From: JAIOSM01 sp023143455
GTDB lineage: Bacteria; Desulfobacterota; Desulfobacteria; Desulfobacterales; Desulfobacteraceae
Reading direction: 5' to 3'
Assembly: GCA_030632885.1 (NCBI GenBank)
Contig: DAOVTW010000014.1
Coordinates: 3,382-67,381 of the forward strand
Length of the DNA stretch: 64,000 nt
Shown: positions 17,329 through 26,063 of the stretch, one piece after another
How the letters are laid out: each line of letters begins with the position of its first letter
How positions within the stretch are numbered: the stretch's first letter is position 1
Position numbers and translations under genes: made by a program
Notes under the pieces: model-generated
Told to the model about the DNA's origin: nothing
The model's database searches: none
What the model saw: the letters and a program-made list of their open reading frames with translations, nothing else

Positions 17329-19696
17329 AAACACTGATCATGGATCTAAGACTTGAAGAAAGTTCAGACAGATCTCCTGCGCGCTTGTTCATCTGACTAC
17401 TTTTTGTATTCATTGTTTCAGCAACTAAATTAACCTTGGAAATCTCCTCGGAAATTTCGGACGATACTTGAGAGCTCTGGGAAACATTTTCATTAACCCC
17501 TGTAATGCCAATAGAAGCCTGCTCCATATTTTGTGCAATGTCTGAAGCTGATCCAGATTGTTTTTCAATAGCTGTTGCTATAATAGTAACTATTTTAGTA
17601 ACATCAGAAATAACCACGGTTATCTTTTCGACATCTTTAACTGTGTAGCCTGTTGAAGCCTGAATACTTCCAACCTTTTCCTTAATATCTAATACTGCCT
17701 TAGCTGTTTGGTTTGCAAGCCCTTTAATTTCTTCTGCAACAACGGCAAAGCCTTTCCCTGCCTCACCAGCTCTTGCAGCTTCAATTGTAGCATTTAAAGC
17801 TAGAAGATTTATCTGCGCTGCGATATCTGTAATAACTTCTGTAACCTTTGATATTTCTTTTGCTGAATCACCTAAAAGTCCAACACCCTCAGATGCTGTG
17901 TGAACCTGGTCAGCAGCATTATCAGAAATTTGCTTTGCTTTTTCACAATTTTCAGCTACTTCATTAAGAGTAGTTTTCATTTTATCTGCTGAATCAGTTA
18001 CCATACCTAGATTTGTTGCTGCCTGTTCGCTTGAAGCAGCAACAGAATCCATATTGCTACTCATTTCTTCAGCTGCAGCTGCCACGGCGTTTGACCGGGA
18101 AAATAAATCATTAGCACCTTCTGATATATGATCTGACACTGATAAAAGTTCACCTGAAGCTGCTGTTACAGTTTCTGAATTTAAGCTGACATCAACAATA
18201 ATATTGTTCAACTTGCCAACAAATTCATTAAACGAATTTGCAAGCTCTCCTATTTCATCTTTTGTTTTGATTTCAATTCTCTTGGTTAAATCGCCATCCC
18301 CCTCAAAGATATCTTTTAATGCCCAAGCCACTTTTTGTATGGGTTTAATAATAATTCGAATAAGTAAAAATGCAATTATTGACCCAAAAATCATAGCACA
18401 AATACTGACAAATGTGATCAAGCCCTGAGATTGACTGATTTGAGATTGCATAACTTTAAGCTGAAGGTTTTTTAATTTCAAACAAAGTGCCTGAATTTTC
18501 TGGGCATTTTCTTCCATTAATGCCTTTGCAATCTTTTGTTGTCCCATTAAACCTGCATAGCTTTTAAACGAAATTAAATAATTTTTTACTGAACTCTGAA
18601 TTGGATTCAATGTCTTTGTTTTTTCTTCGTCAGCTATATTCTCTTTTACTTTAGCGATCATCTGATCAATCTCTTGCATATTTTTAAGTATTTTTTTAAA
18701 AACTTTATCATCTTCTGTACGAATAAATTCTTTTTCAAGAATACGAGTCATTAATAGCATATTATCTGCCATCGCAACCCCTGATGAAAGCTCAATCATT
18801 TCGCCGGAAAAAATCTGTACATCCGCCACATAAAATTCTAATTGCTCTTGCATCTCCTGATTAAGAAGTATCACAGCTTTTTGTAATGCTGCGGCAGCCT
18901 TAATCATTGGATATCTTGTATCGTCATTTTTATTATAAAAAAACGCCTTGGCTTTTTTAATACAATCATTCTGTGTACTTATTACAGATGCAAACGCATT
19001 TTTGGATGTATCTTTTATTAATAAAGGCTCAAGCTTGTCAGCAACTGCTTTAAGGCCTTTATGTTTACCTGTCCATTCAGCAAAAAAGGAAGCATTTTTT
19101 TTAACATCCATTGCAACCAAGGCCATTCTATAACCCTTGGCGTGGATAAAATTTTCGTGAATCGCTGTTGCATATTGCACTCTAACTCGCATTTCAGCAA
19201 TCTTAGGTGTACTATCTTCTTTTAACTTATCATATTTTGTTTTTTGTTCATCTCGTATTGATGAGCTTGTTTCTAATGCGAGATTAGCTTTTATGTTCAT
19301 ATCTTTCATTAAAGCATCTTTTTTATTGGCAAGTGTTACATAGTTTGAAAAAGCATTATTATATTTATCTAATTTTTTTAATATTTCACTTGTCTGCTTT
19401 TTAGTATCTTCTGTTTTTGAGGTAGATAAAATCTGTTGCGTTTTGTTCTTTAATTGTGCAAGCTCTTTATTAACGTTATCAACAGCTTTGATATCTTGGG
19501 CTAAAATAAACTTTTTCTCATTTTGCCGTGCTTCCAGAACATGGTTAACAAGAAGTTGAAATTCATTTGCAGAATCTACTTTTTCAACTACTTTTATCAA
19601 GCTGAATCGACCAATAAAAGCGATTGCAATGAGCAATACTAAAATAATTAAAAACCCACCTGTGATTTTTTTCGCCAAACTTAAGTTGTTTAACAT
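17267..19696 (-). CDS. Methyl-accepting chemotaxis protein
   Basis: 809 residues. An N-terminal membrane helix (about 10-30) leads into a long helical extracytoplasmic sensor (about 35-420), then a second helix (about 424-446), a HAMP domain (about 447-500) and the signalling domain with the hairpin tip 'EIKGLANQTAKAV' (about residue 655). It binds an unknown ligand and controls CheA through CheW. The sensor is rich in predicted helices with 'RQNEKKFILA', suggesting a HBM/4HB-like bundle rather than a Cache domain. No che genes are nearby. The last residues ('DMDTDTGQ') are encoded by a short TATCCG/TATCCA repeat at the junction with the hydrolase relic, so the natural C-terminus may have been altered. 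Confidence 0.93.
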   Translation of the reverse strand: MLNNLSLAKKITGGFLIILVLLIAIAFIGRFSLIKVVEKVDSANEFQLLVNHVLEARQNEKKFILAQDIKAVDNVNKELAQLKNKTQQILSTSKTEDTKKQTSEILKKLDKYNNAFSNYVTLANKKDALMKDMNIKANLALETSSSIRDEQKTKYDKLKEDSTPKIAEMRVRVQYATAIHENFIHAKGYRMALVAMDVKKNASFFAEWTGKHKGLKAVADKLEPLLIKDTSKNAFASVISTQNDCIKKAKAFFYNKNDDTRYPMIKAAAALQKAVILLNQEMQEQLEFYVADVQIFSGEMIELSSGVAMADNMLLMTRILEKEFIRTEDDKVFKKILKNMQEIDQMIAKVKENIADEEKTKTLNPIQSSVKNYLISFKSYAGLMGQQKIAKALMEENAQKIQALCLKLKNLQLKVMQSQISQSQGLITFVSICAMIFGSIIAFLLIRIIIKPIQKVAWALKDIFEGDGDLTKRIEIKTKDEIGELANSFNEFVGKLNNIIVDVSLNSETVTAASGELLSVSDHISEGANDLFSRSNAVAAAAEEMSSNMDSVAASSEQAATNLGMVTDSADKMKTTLNEVAENCEKAKQISDNAADQVHTASEGVGLLGDSAKEISKVTEVITDIAAQINLLALNATIEAARAGEAGKGFAVVAEEIKGLANQTAKAVLDIKEKVGSIQASTGYTVKDVEKITVVISDVTKIVTIIATAIEKQSGSASDIAQNMEQASIGITGVNENVSQSSQVSSEISEEISKVNLVAETMNTKSSQMNKRAGDLSELSSSLRSMISVFKVSKQEAETPVDMDTDTGQ

Positions 19697-20068
19697 TATA
19701 GCCCTCCTGAACTAATAATAAGCACACGATTCGCGGTGCTGCTAAATAATATTATTTGCTGTAAGTTGATAGAATTATAATATGTTAAAAAAAATTAATT
19801 TGCAAGCATTTACGAATTATTATTTTTAAATACTTCTAAAAGAAAAATCACTTATTTTACCAAATATTCAAATGCTAACTCCTTGAAGATTTGTCATAAA
19901 TGTATTGACATTTACTAAGTATGTATATAACTTTGACTAGTCTATAATTAATTGATTATAAGGCTCGATTCACTTTTAAAAGAGTTCTTTGACACTGAAT
20001 TTGGACATAAAAGGACAGATAAGGAACCACATAAGTAATAAAGGTTTGCTTAAGGAGGAAAACAAAAA
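19697..20068. other. Divergent intergenic region between chemoreceptor and membrane-protein genes
   Basis: 372 bp, AT-rich, no gene seen. It contains TTGACA at 19905-19910 and TATAAT at 19943-19948 on the plus strand. They are too far apart to be one sigma-70 promoter. A strong Shine-Dalgarno sequence (AAGGAGG) precedes the gene at 20069. Confidence 0.4.
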
Positions 20069-21058
20069 ATGTATAAAAAAAGTCAGGTTGGACAAAACGC
20101 AAAAATCGATGCAAAAAACAATATCCCAGCCGTTAATGATCCAAGCCCATCCCAATTTGAACAAGAAATGATGGCAATGGCTCGTCATGAAGCATGGCAG
20201 GTAACAGCAAAATATGGTCCCAGAATAGAAAGCCTTAACGGACGATACAAGCCGTTGCTAAAGGACTATGAAAGAATCTCCAAAGATTATGATAAGCATT
20301 CAGCAAAAATTCAGCGATCTGAGCCCAGCGTGGAACTTTCAAGGAACAAATATTATGTCTTGATGTTCCTGTTTATAATGAGTGAGATCCCTATGAACTC
20401 ACTTGCTTTTGCTGTATTTGGTGAAAGTCAGCTTTTTACCTGGGTCATGGCTCTTGGCGTTGCTGTAGCAATACCATGGATTGCCCATGCCATGGGTATT
20501 CTTTTAAAACGTGGTTCAAAACCATGGTGGAAAAGTGGCCTAGGAGTAGGTGCATTATCTGCTCTCACCATTGGAGGCCTTATTGCCATTGGCTATGTAC
20601 GAGTTCAATACCTTGGTGATCTCGCAGAAGCAGATGCCGTTAGCAGTTCTAGCGGGAGTAAATTTATTGGTGCGGCATTTGTTGGTTTAAATTTGGTAAT
20701 TTTAGCCGCTGCCACGATAAGTTCCTATTTTGCTCATGATGAAGACCCATTACTTGAAAATCTTCACCGCAGGACCAACAAAATTAACAAGGCTATGCGG
20801 AAAATTGAAGGTAAGCATAATAGACTCTATTCTGAACAACAACAGGAAGTCAACCGGATCCATCAGGAAGCTCAGGAGCTTGTCTTCTACTACCGAAAAA
20901 TAAACCAACGGGAACGTCCTGACCATACAAAACCTGAGTCCTTTGACAAAGAACATACAATGAACCTGAATTTTGGCAATAAGGAGACAAATCAGGAAAT
21001 GCTTAATGCAACCAGAATTCTAAAATTAGATGAAACTGGTATAAAACCTGAAAAATAA
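20069..21058 (+). CDS. Unrecognised coiled-coil membrane protein
   Basis: 329 residues; the start is fixed by 'aaggagg' 11 nt upstream. The layout is a polar N-terminus (1-90) with a helical coiled-coil stretch ('RYKPLLKDYERISKDYDKHSAKI'-like), then four likely membrane helices between about 90 and 230, then a second coiled coil ('RTNKINKAMRKIEGKHNRLYSEQQQEVNRIHQEAQELV' region, described by position 225-265) and a polar tail. I do not recognise the family. The next gene, a secreted von Willebrand A protein, starts 34 bp downstream in the same direction with its own ribosome site, so the two probably work together in the envelope. Confidence 0.7.
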   Translation: MYKKSQVGQNAKIDAKNNIPAVNDPSPSQFEQEMMAMARHEAWQVTAKYGPRIESLNGRYKPLLKDYERISKDYDKHSAKIQRSEPSVELSRNKYYVLMFLFIMSEIPMNSLAFAVFGESQLFTWVMALGVAVAIPWIAHAMGILLKRGSKPWWKSGLGVGALSALTIGGLIAIGYVRVQYLGDLAEADAVSSSSGSKFIGAAFVGLNLVILAAATISSYFAHDEDPLLENLHRRTNKINKAMRKIEGKHNRLYSEQQQEVNRIHQEAQELVFYYRKINQRERPDHTKPESFDKEHTMNLNFGNKETNQEMLNATRILKLDETGIKPEK

Positions 21059-21092
21059 GCTCCTTTCATATAATACATGGAGGTACATACCA

Positions 21093-21857
21093 ATGAGATG
21101 GCGGAATTTTAAATATTTATGGCTCTTTTTTTTATGCTTTTTTCTTTTTACCACTATAGCAAGTAATAAAATAAATGCTGCTTCTTTTTTTAAAGATGAT
21201 AAGGAGTCAAAGATAATAATTGTTTTTGTCGATATGTCGGGCAGCACAAACAAAGCACGACAGTCTTTATATAAAAATGCCTTTGATATGATTTATAAAA
21301 CTCTGGATCAGGGTGACCGTATTGTTGTTGGTACCATCACGAGTCATTCTTATATCGATTTTAAACCCAAAGTTGACGAGGAAATCCCAAAGCAGAGCAT
21401 TTGGGTAAATCGTCTAAAATATGAACAAAACCTGACTAAAGCAAAACAAAAAATCCAGGAAGCGGTTGATCGGCTTTTTAATTACAAATATGGTACTCAA
21501 CAGACAGAAATTCTCAATTCCTTAAATATCGCAGACACAATTTTTCATGGAGAACAAAACAAACAAAAAATCCTTGTACTCCTTTCGGATATGATTCAGG
21601 ATTCAAAGGAATATAAATTCGATAGGGTCAGAATCACCAATAAATATATTGCCGATGTAATCAAAATCCGAACCCAACAAAAACTAATCCCAAACCTTTC
21701 CAATGTTAAAATTTATGTTGCCGGTGCCAGTGCACCAAACTCCAAAAAATTCAGGGCTATTGAATTGCTATGGACTCGCTATTTTGAAGCTTGTGGAGCA
21801 GCTTTCTCAACTCACCGATACGGACACTCACTCTTAGAGTTTGAAAAAGATTCATAA
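21093..21857 (+). CDS. Exported von Willebrand A-domain protein
   Basis: 254 residues. An N-terminal signal peptide or anchor ('YLWLFFLCFFLFTTIAS', cleavage plausible near 'INA-AS') is followed by a VWA fold. The MIDAS motif is 'FVDMSGSTN' (D-x-S-x-S), and the later 'VLLSDMIQDS' supplies the metal-site Asp. The domain fills the rest of the protein. VWA domains bind protein partners through a divalent metal. Ribosome site 'ggaggtac' upstream. Forms a pair with the preceding membrane protein. Function unknown; I see no sign of a chelatase, Bat or pilus context. Confidence 0.7.
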   Translation: MRWRNFKYLWLFFLCFFLFTTIASNKINAASFFKDDKESKIIIVFVDMSGSTNKARQSLYKNAFDMIYKTLDQGDRIVVGTITSHSYIDFKPKVDEEIPKQSIWVNRLKYEQNLTKAKQKIQEAVDRLFNYKYGTQQTEILNSLNIADTIFHGEQNKQKILVLLSDMIQDSKEYKFDRVRITNKYIADVIKIRTQQKLIPNLSNVKIYVAGASAPNSKKFRAIELLWTRYFEACGAAFSTHRYGHSLLEFEKDS

Positions 21858-21872
21858 GGGCTGCAATTTAAA

Positions 21873-22063
21873 ATGACAAGTAATATTATTATTTTTCTGA
21901 TACCCATTACTCTTCTTACTTTAACACCTGGCGTGGATACTATGCTGGTTATCCGAAACACTTCCCGGGGTGGGGATGGTGGGATGGATCAACAACAAGC
22001 CTGGGTGCAATAACTGGAATTGTAATGATGATTTTTGGTGCGGGTTTACTTATTGACAATTAA
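21873..22063 (+). pseudogene. LysE-family exporter gene with an internal deletion
   Basis: The first frame gives 'FLIPITLLTLTPGVDTMLVIRNTSRGG', the typical start of LysE/RhtB exporters (T-P-G-x-D). The last frame gives 'GAITGIVMMIFGAGLLIDN', matching the end of such proteins. Only about 190 bp remain of about 600 bp, and the two parts are in different frames (length not a multiple of three). The middle has been lost. Confidence 0.75.
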
Positions 22064-22080
22064 AGGAAGAATTCATCACC

Positions 22081-23127
22081 ATGAAAAAATTTATTAAAAC
22101 CTTTTTCTCAATTATACTTGTCGGTGTTTTTATTTTTGCATTTTTTCTTGTTTATTCAACTCTATCAGATTACAAGCCAGAACCTGAGATTATCATCTAC
22201 AAAGGCCAGGTCGAAAACAAAATTCCTATAAATGAAAAACTTGATTTTATGTTATGGAACATAGGCTATAGCGGATTAAGCAAAGATATGGACTTTTTCT
22301 ATGATGGTGGAAAAAATGTAAGGCCGACAAGAAAGGTTTTAAAAGAAAACTTGTCTAAAATAAAAACTTTTATCAAGGAACAAAACCAGACTGAGTTTTT
22401 TCTTTTTCAGGAAGTTGATGTTAACTCCAAAAGAAGTTATGGCACAAATCAATATAATGAAATAAAAAAGCTTTTTCCTGAGTATCATACAAGCTTTGGA
22501 AAAAATTATGATGTGAATTTTATACCTGTTCCTGTAAAAACCCCCATGGGCAAAGTTGTATCCGGTTTGCAAACACTTTCAGCATATAAACCCGAATTGG
22601 TTGTAAGACATTCTTTCCCTGGAAATTATTCTTGGCCCCAAGGACTATTTATGCTTGACAGATGCTTTCTTGTAAACAAATACCCTGTAGAAAACAATAA
22701 ACAACTTATAGTAATAAATACTCATAACTCAGCTTATGATGATGGAAATTTAAGAAAAGGCCAAATGGAATATCTCAGAAACTATCTTACCATGGAATAT
22801 AAAAAGGGCAATTACATTATAGTTGGAGGTGACTGGAATCAATGCCCTCCTGATTTCAAGCCTGATTTTAAAGACAATATAATGGACAACACTACCCGCA
22901 TGGATATTAAGAAAGATTTCTTGCCCAGCTGGAAATGGTTATACCAAAATAAAATTCCAACAAACCGAAGAGTTGACATACCTTATTCTAAAGGCAAGAC
23001 ACTCACTACAGTAATTGATTTTTTCCTTGTTTCACCAAATATTGAAACAATTGAGCTTAAAGGGATCAATCTGGATTTTGAAAACTCAGATCACAATCCT
23101 GTAAAGCTTTCAATAGTTTTAAACTAA
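22081..23127 (+). CDS. Membrane-anchored endonuclease/exonuclease/phosphatase-family protein
   Basis: 348 residues. An N-terminal hydrophobic helix (about 5-27) anchors or exports it. The EEP fold is shown by 'LDFMLWNIGY' (first strand with metal-binding Asn), 'FFLFQEVD' (catalytic Glu), 'VINTHNSA', 'IVGGDWNQCP' (D-x-N) and the final 'SDHNPVKL' (D-H). This superfamily hydrolyses phosphodiesters: nucleic acids, sphingomyelin or inositol phosphates. The anchor suggests an extracytoplasmic substrate, but the exact one cannot be read. Ribosome site 'aaggaag' lies about 10 nt upstream. It is only 17 bp after the LysE relic. Confidence 0.8.
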   Translation: MKKFIKTFFSIILVGVFIFAFFLVYSTLSDYKPEPEIIIYKGQVENKIPINEKLDFMLWNIGYSGLSKDMDFFYDGGKNVRPTRKVLKENLSKIKTFIKEQNQTEFFLFQEVDVNSKRSYGTNQYNEIKKLFPEYHTSFGKNYDVNFIPVPVKTPMGKVVSGLQTLSAYKPELVVRHSFPGNYSWPQGLFMLDRCFLVNKYPVENNKQLIVINTHNSAYDDGNLRKGQMEYLRNYLTMEYKKGNYIIVGGDWNQCPPDFKPDFKDNIMDNTTRMDIKKDFLPSWKWLYQNKIPTNRRVDIPYSKGKTLTTVIDFFLVSPNIETIELKGINLDFENSDHNPVKLSIVLN

Positions 23128-23134
23128 TTTATTT

Positions 23135-24538
23135 TCAATAATAGCTTGAACCATCCCAGCAGTGGGTGCAGAGCTTTTCCTTGGGCAGTCCTATCGCTGC
23201 CACAAGGTCTTCAATTCTTTGAAACTTTAGAGTTGTAAGGTCAAGATGCTCTCTTATTTTTTCAATCATTTCAAAGTTTTTCAAAGATCCTGATTTTGCG
23301 TATTCTTCAAGGTTTTTATCCTCTTTTCCCTCAATTTTCAAAATCATCTTTCTGCCGATAAGATCAAGGGTTGAACGGGATTGTGAAAAATTTAAAAACT
23401 CACATGGATAAATTAAAGTAGGACATGCCGGACGCATATGCACCTCTTTTGCACCACATTCATACAAAAGGTGAACATTATCTTTAAGCTGAGTACCCCG
23501 AACAATTGAATCTTCACAAAAAAGAATTTTTTTATCTTTAATAACCTCTTTTACAGGAATAAGTTTCATCTTTGCGACAATATCCCTTACTTCCTGACTT
23601 TGTGGCATGAAACTTCTTGGCCATGTTGGAGTATATTTAACAAACGGTCTTTTATATCTTGCTCGTTTTGCATTAGCATAACCTATTGCATGACCTATTC
23701 CTGAATCCGGGATACCTGCAACAAAATCAATTTCAACATCATCGTTTTTCGCAAGAGCTTTCCCACTGTTATAACGAACATCTTCAACATTAATTCCTTC
23801 ATATGTTGAAGCAGGATAACCATAATAAACCCACAAAAATGAACAAACTTGCATTTTATTACCCGGTTTTTTTAATTGTTCACACCCATCAGGGGTTAAT
23901 AAAACAATTTCCCCGGGACCTGTTTCCTTTTCAACTTCATACCCCAAATTAGGAAAAGCACAACTTTCAGAGGTTGCTGCAAAACCTTGATCTTTTTTAC
24001 CAATGACAAGTGGAGTTCTACCAAGCTTATCCCTTGCTGCATAAATACCCTTGTCTGAAAGCAAAAGCATTGTACAGGAGCCTTTAATGGAGTCCTGAGC
24101 ATGGGTAATACCTTCCTCAAAACTCGCTTTTTCGCTGATAAGCATGGCAACAAGTTCTGTTGGATTTATTCCTATATTGCTTATTTCTGAAAAACTCTTT
24201 TTTTGTAAAAAGAATTTTTTAGAAAGCTCTTCAAGATTATTAATTTTAGAAACAGTAGTCAGTCCAAAGGTTCCTAAATGAGAGCTCATGAGGATGGGCT
24301 GATTTTCATTATCACTGATAACTCCAATCCCAGTTTGTCCATGAAGAAAGGGAAGTTCTGATTCAAATTTAGTCCTGAAGTAAGAACTCTCAAGGGAGTG
24401 AATTTTCCTTGTTATCCCATCAGAGTTTAAAACAGCAAGCCCACCTCTTCTCGTTCCAAGATGGGAAAGATAATCTGTTCCGTAAAACAAATCAGTAACA
24501 CAGTCATCTTTTACTGCACATCCAAATATCCCGCCCAT
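23135..24538 (-). CDS. PurF-like amidophosphoribosyltransferase without the N-terminal Cys
   Basis: 467 residues. The start 'MGGIFGCAV' aligns with the class-II glutaminase start M-C-G-I-x-G, but the catalytic Cys2 is Gly. 'HLGTRRGG' and 'GQTGIGVIS' match the glutaminase fold. The C-terminal half has the PRPP-binding 'LFCEDSIVRGTQL' and 'SGIGHAIGYA', as in PurF. The end 'LCTHCWDG' carries a Cys pair. True PurF transfers glutamine ammonia to PRPP to start purine synthesis. Without the nucleophile this protein cannot use glutamine in the usual way. Similar M-G-G-x-F-G proteins exist in other anaerobes alongside a normal PurF, so it may be an ammonia-dependent or re-purposed paralogue. Confidence 0.8.
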   Translation of the reverse strand: MGGIFGCAVKDDCVTDLFYGTDYLSHLGTRRGGLAVLNSDGITRKIHSLESSYFRTKFESELPFLHGQTGIGVISDNENQPILMSSHLGTFGLTTVSKINNLEELSKKFFLQKKSFSEISNIGINPTELVAMLISEKASFEEGITHAQDSIKGSCTMLLLSDKGIYAARDKLGRTPLVIGKKDQGFAATSESCAFPNLGYEVEKETGPGEIVLLTPDGCEQLKKPGNKMQVCSFLWVYYGYPASTYEGINVEDVRYNSGKALAKNDDVEIDFVAGIPDSGIGHAIGYANAKRARYKRPFVKYTPTWPRSFMPQSQEVRDIVAKMKLIPVKEVIKDKKILFCEDSIVRGTQLKDNVHLLYECGAKEVHMRPACPTLIYPCEFLNFSQSRSTLDLIGRKMILKIEGKEDKNLEEYAKSGSLKNFEMIEKIREHLDLTTLKFQRIEDLVAAIGLPKEKLCTHCWDGSSYY

Positions 24539-24639
24539 ATAAACTCCTTATATTATAAATAATGTAACATGGTTTACAACTAAGTTACAAAAAATATAAT
24601 CTAACAAATATTGATATTATTTCAACCTTTTTTAAAGTT

Positions 24640-25518
24640 TTAAGTCTTGGACTTTCTTAATGTTAAATAAATATTCCCGCTAAAAATTAACATGGCTCCG
24701 ACCCAGCCTAAAAATGAAAGCGCGGGATCAGAAACAATAAAAGGTCCTAAAATCGCAGCCAGAAGAATTCTGGTGGACGATATTATGCCTCCTTCAATAG
24801 CTGTAACATATTTGAACCCAATAGTTATCAGATACTGGCCTGCTATACTAAAAAATGTACAAATAAGAAGGTACTTTAGTGTGTTTGCATCAGGAACATA
24901 CATTTCATTATAAAAAATCGATATTATGACTATACTGCCAAGCCCGAATAGAAAAAAAAGTATTGTCTCGGTATCATTCTCTTTGCGGCACAGATTAAGA
25001 TAAATTATTGCTACAGCAGCACTTATTCCTGAAGCAAGTGCCCACAAACTATCAAAATTGAAACTCATTTTGCTGGGCTCAAGAATCAACCAGACTCCTG
25101 CAAAAGATGCCAAAACGATAATTATAGAAATAATATCTCGCTGATCCTTTAAATAAAACCATGAAATTACTGCAATAAAAATAGGATATGTCATATTCAA
25201 TATATTTGCCTGGGCCACAGAAGTTAAAGTAGTTCCTTTAAAAAAACAATAAACTGCAACACAATTTGCAAGAGTTCTGCCAATAAGGTATTTATATTTT
25301 CTTGGTTTAACTGGTTGCTTTTTTATTAACATTACCAACGCTACTGCAAGAAAACCTGCAAAAAATCGGACAAAAACAAAAAAAGACGGGGCAATGGTTA
25401 AGCCAGACATTATGGACCATTTAACAACACAAGTTGCGAGATAAAAAAAGAATGCCGATCCAAAAATAGCAATACATCCTAATAGTGCTCTAAAATTTAT
25501 CCTTAAATCTTTATTCAA
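24640..25518 (-). CDS. EamA/DMT-family transporter
   Basis: 292 residues with about ten hydrophobic helices in two repeats of five. The first repeat includes 'NCVAVYCFFKGTTLTSVAQANILNMTYPIF', and the second includes 'ITIGFKYVTAIEGGIISSTRILLAAILGPFI', both typical EamA ends (positions about 85-115 and 230-260). These drug/metabolite transporters export or import small metabolites by unknown coupling. It lies downstream of no obvious operon partner; purF-like gene follows on the same strand after about 100 bp. Confidence 0.85.
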   Translation of the reverse strand: MNKDLRINFRALLGCIAIFGSAFFFYLATCVVKWSIMSGLTIAPSFFVFVRFFAGFLAVALVMLIKKQPVKPRKYKYLIGRTLANCVAVYCFFKGTTLTSVAQANILNMTYPIFIAVISWFYLKDQRDIISIIIVLASFAGVWLILEPSKMSFNFDSLWALASGISAAVAIIYLNLCRKENDTETILFFLFGLGSIVIISIFYNEMYVPDANTLKYLLICTFFSIAGQYLITIGFKYVTAIEGGIISSTRILLAAILGPFIVSDPALSFLGWVGAMLIFSGNIYLTLRKSKT

Positions 25519-25650
25519 TTTTACTTACCTTTGTACAATAAGAAAAATAATCGAAATTCTGTATACGCCTTTGATATTAAAAAAGCAAGAACATGGTCTT
25601 GACAATTATTTGTTTTTGCTTCATTAATTAAAAAAAAAGGAGCAATAAAA

Positions 25651-26040
25651 ATGATTGGAGAAACACAGCATTATCAGGTACGGATTTTTTACGAAGATAC
25701 TGATCATTCAGGTGTGGTTTACCATGCAAATTATTTAAAATATTTTGAACGTGCAAGAGAAGATTATCTAGGATATCAACAACTTATTGATCTTGGAAAA
25801 GAAGGAATTGGTTTTGCTGTATATAAAGCAGAATTGAGTTATAATGAAGGGGCTGTTTTTGGGGATGTCCTCCAAATCAGAAGTACAGCTCAATTTGATG
25901 GCGATTACAGAATGATTTTCCATCATGAAGCGTGGAGGGAAGACAGCAACAAAGCTGCTGTTATAGCTGATATTCAACTTGTCTGCTTAAACAGAACAAA
26001 AAAACTTCTAAAAATTAGTGACCTTGATATTTTTAAATAG
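25651..26040 (+). CDS. ybgC: YbgC/FadM-type acyl-CoA thioesterase
   Basis: 129 residues, single hotdog domain. The signature is 'VRIFYEDTDHSGVVYHANYLKYFERAREDYL': the Asp in 'DTDHSGVVYHANY' is the catalytic residue of the 4-hydroxybenzoyl-CoA thioesterase-like group. It hydrolyses short acyl-CoA or acyl-ACP thioesters. The Tol-Pal genes that accompany ybgC in E. coli are absent here. Ribosome site 'aaaaggagc' precedes the ATG. Start and length are normal for the family. Confidence 0.88.
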   Translation: MIGETQHYQVRIFYEDTDHSGVVYHANYLKYFERAREDYLGYQQLIDLGKEGIGFAVYKAELSYNEGAVFGDVLQIRSTAQFDGDYRMIFHHEAWREDSNKAAVIADIQLVCLNRTKKLLKISDLDIFK

Positions 26041-26063
26041 CAAAGCAAATAGATATCAGCGCT

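Noticed and set aside
19905..19948. Single sigma-70 promoter TTGACA ... TATAAT before the membrane-protein gene
   Set aside because: The hexamers are 32 bp apart, far from the 15-19 bp needed.
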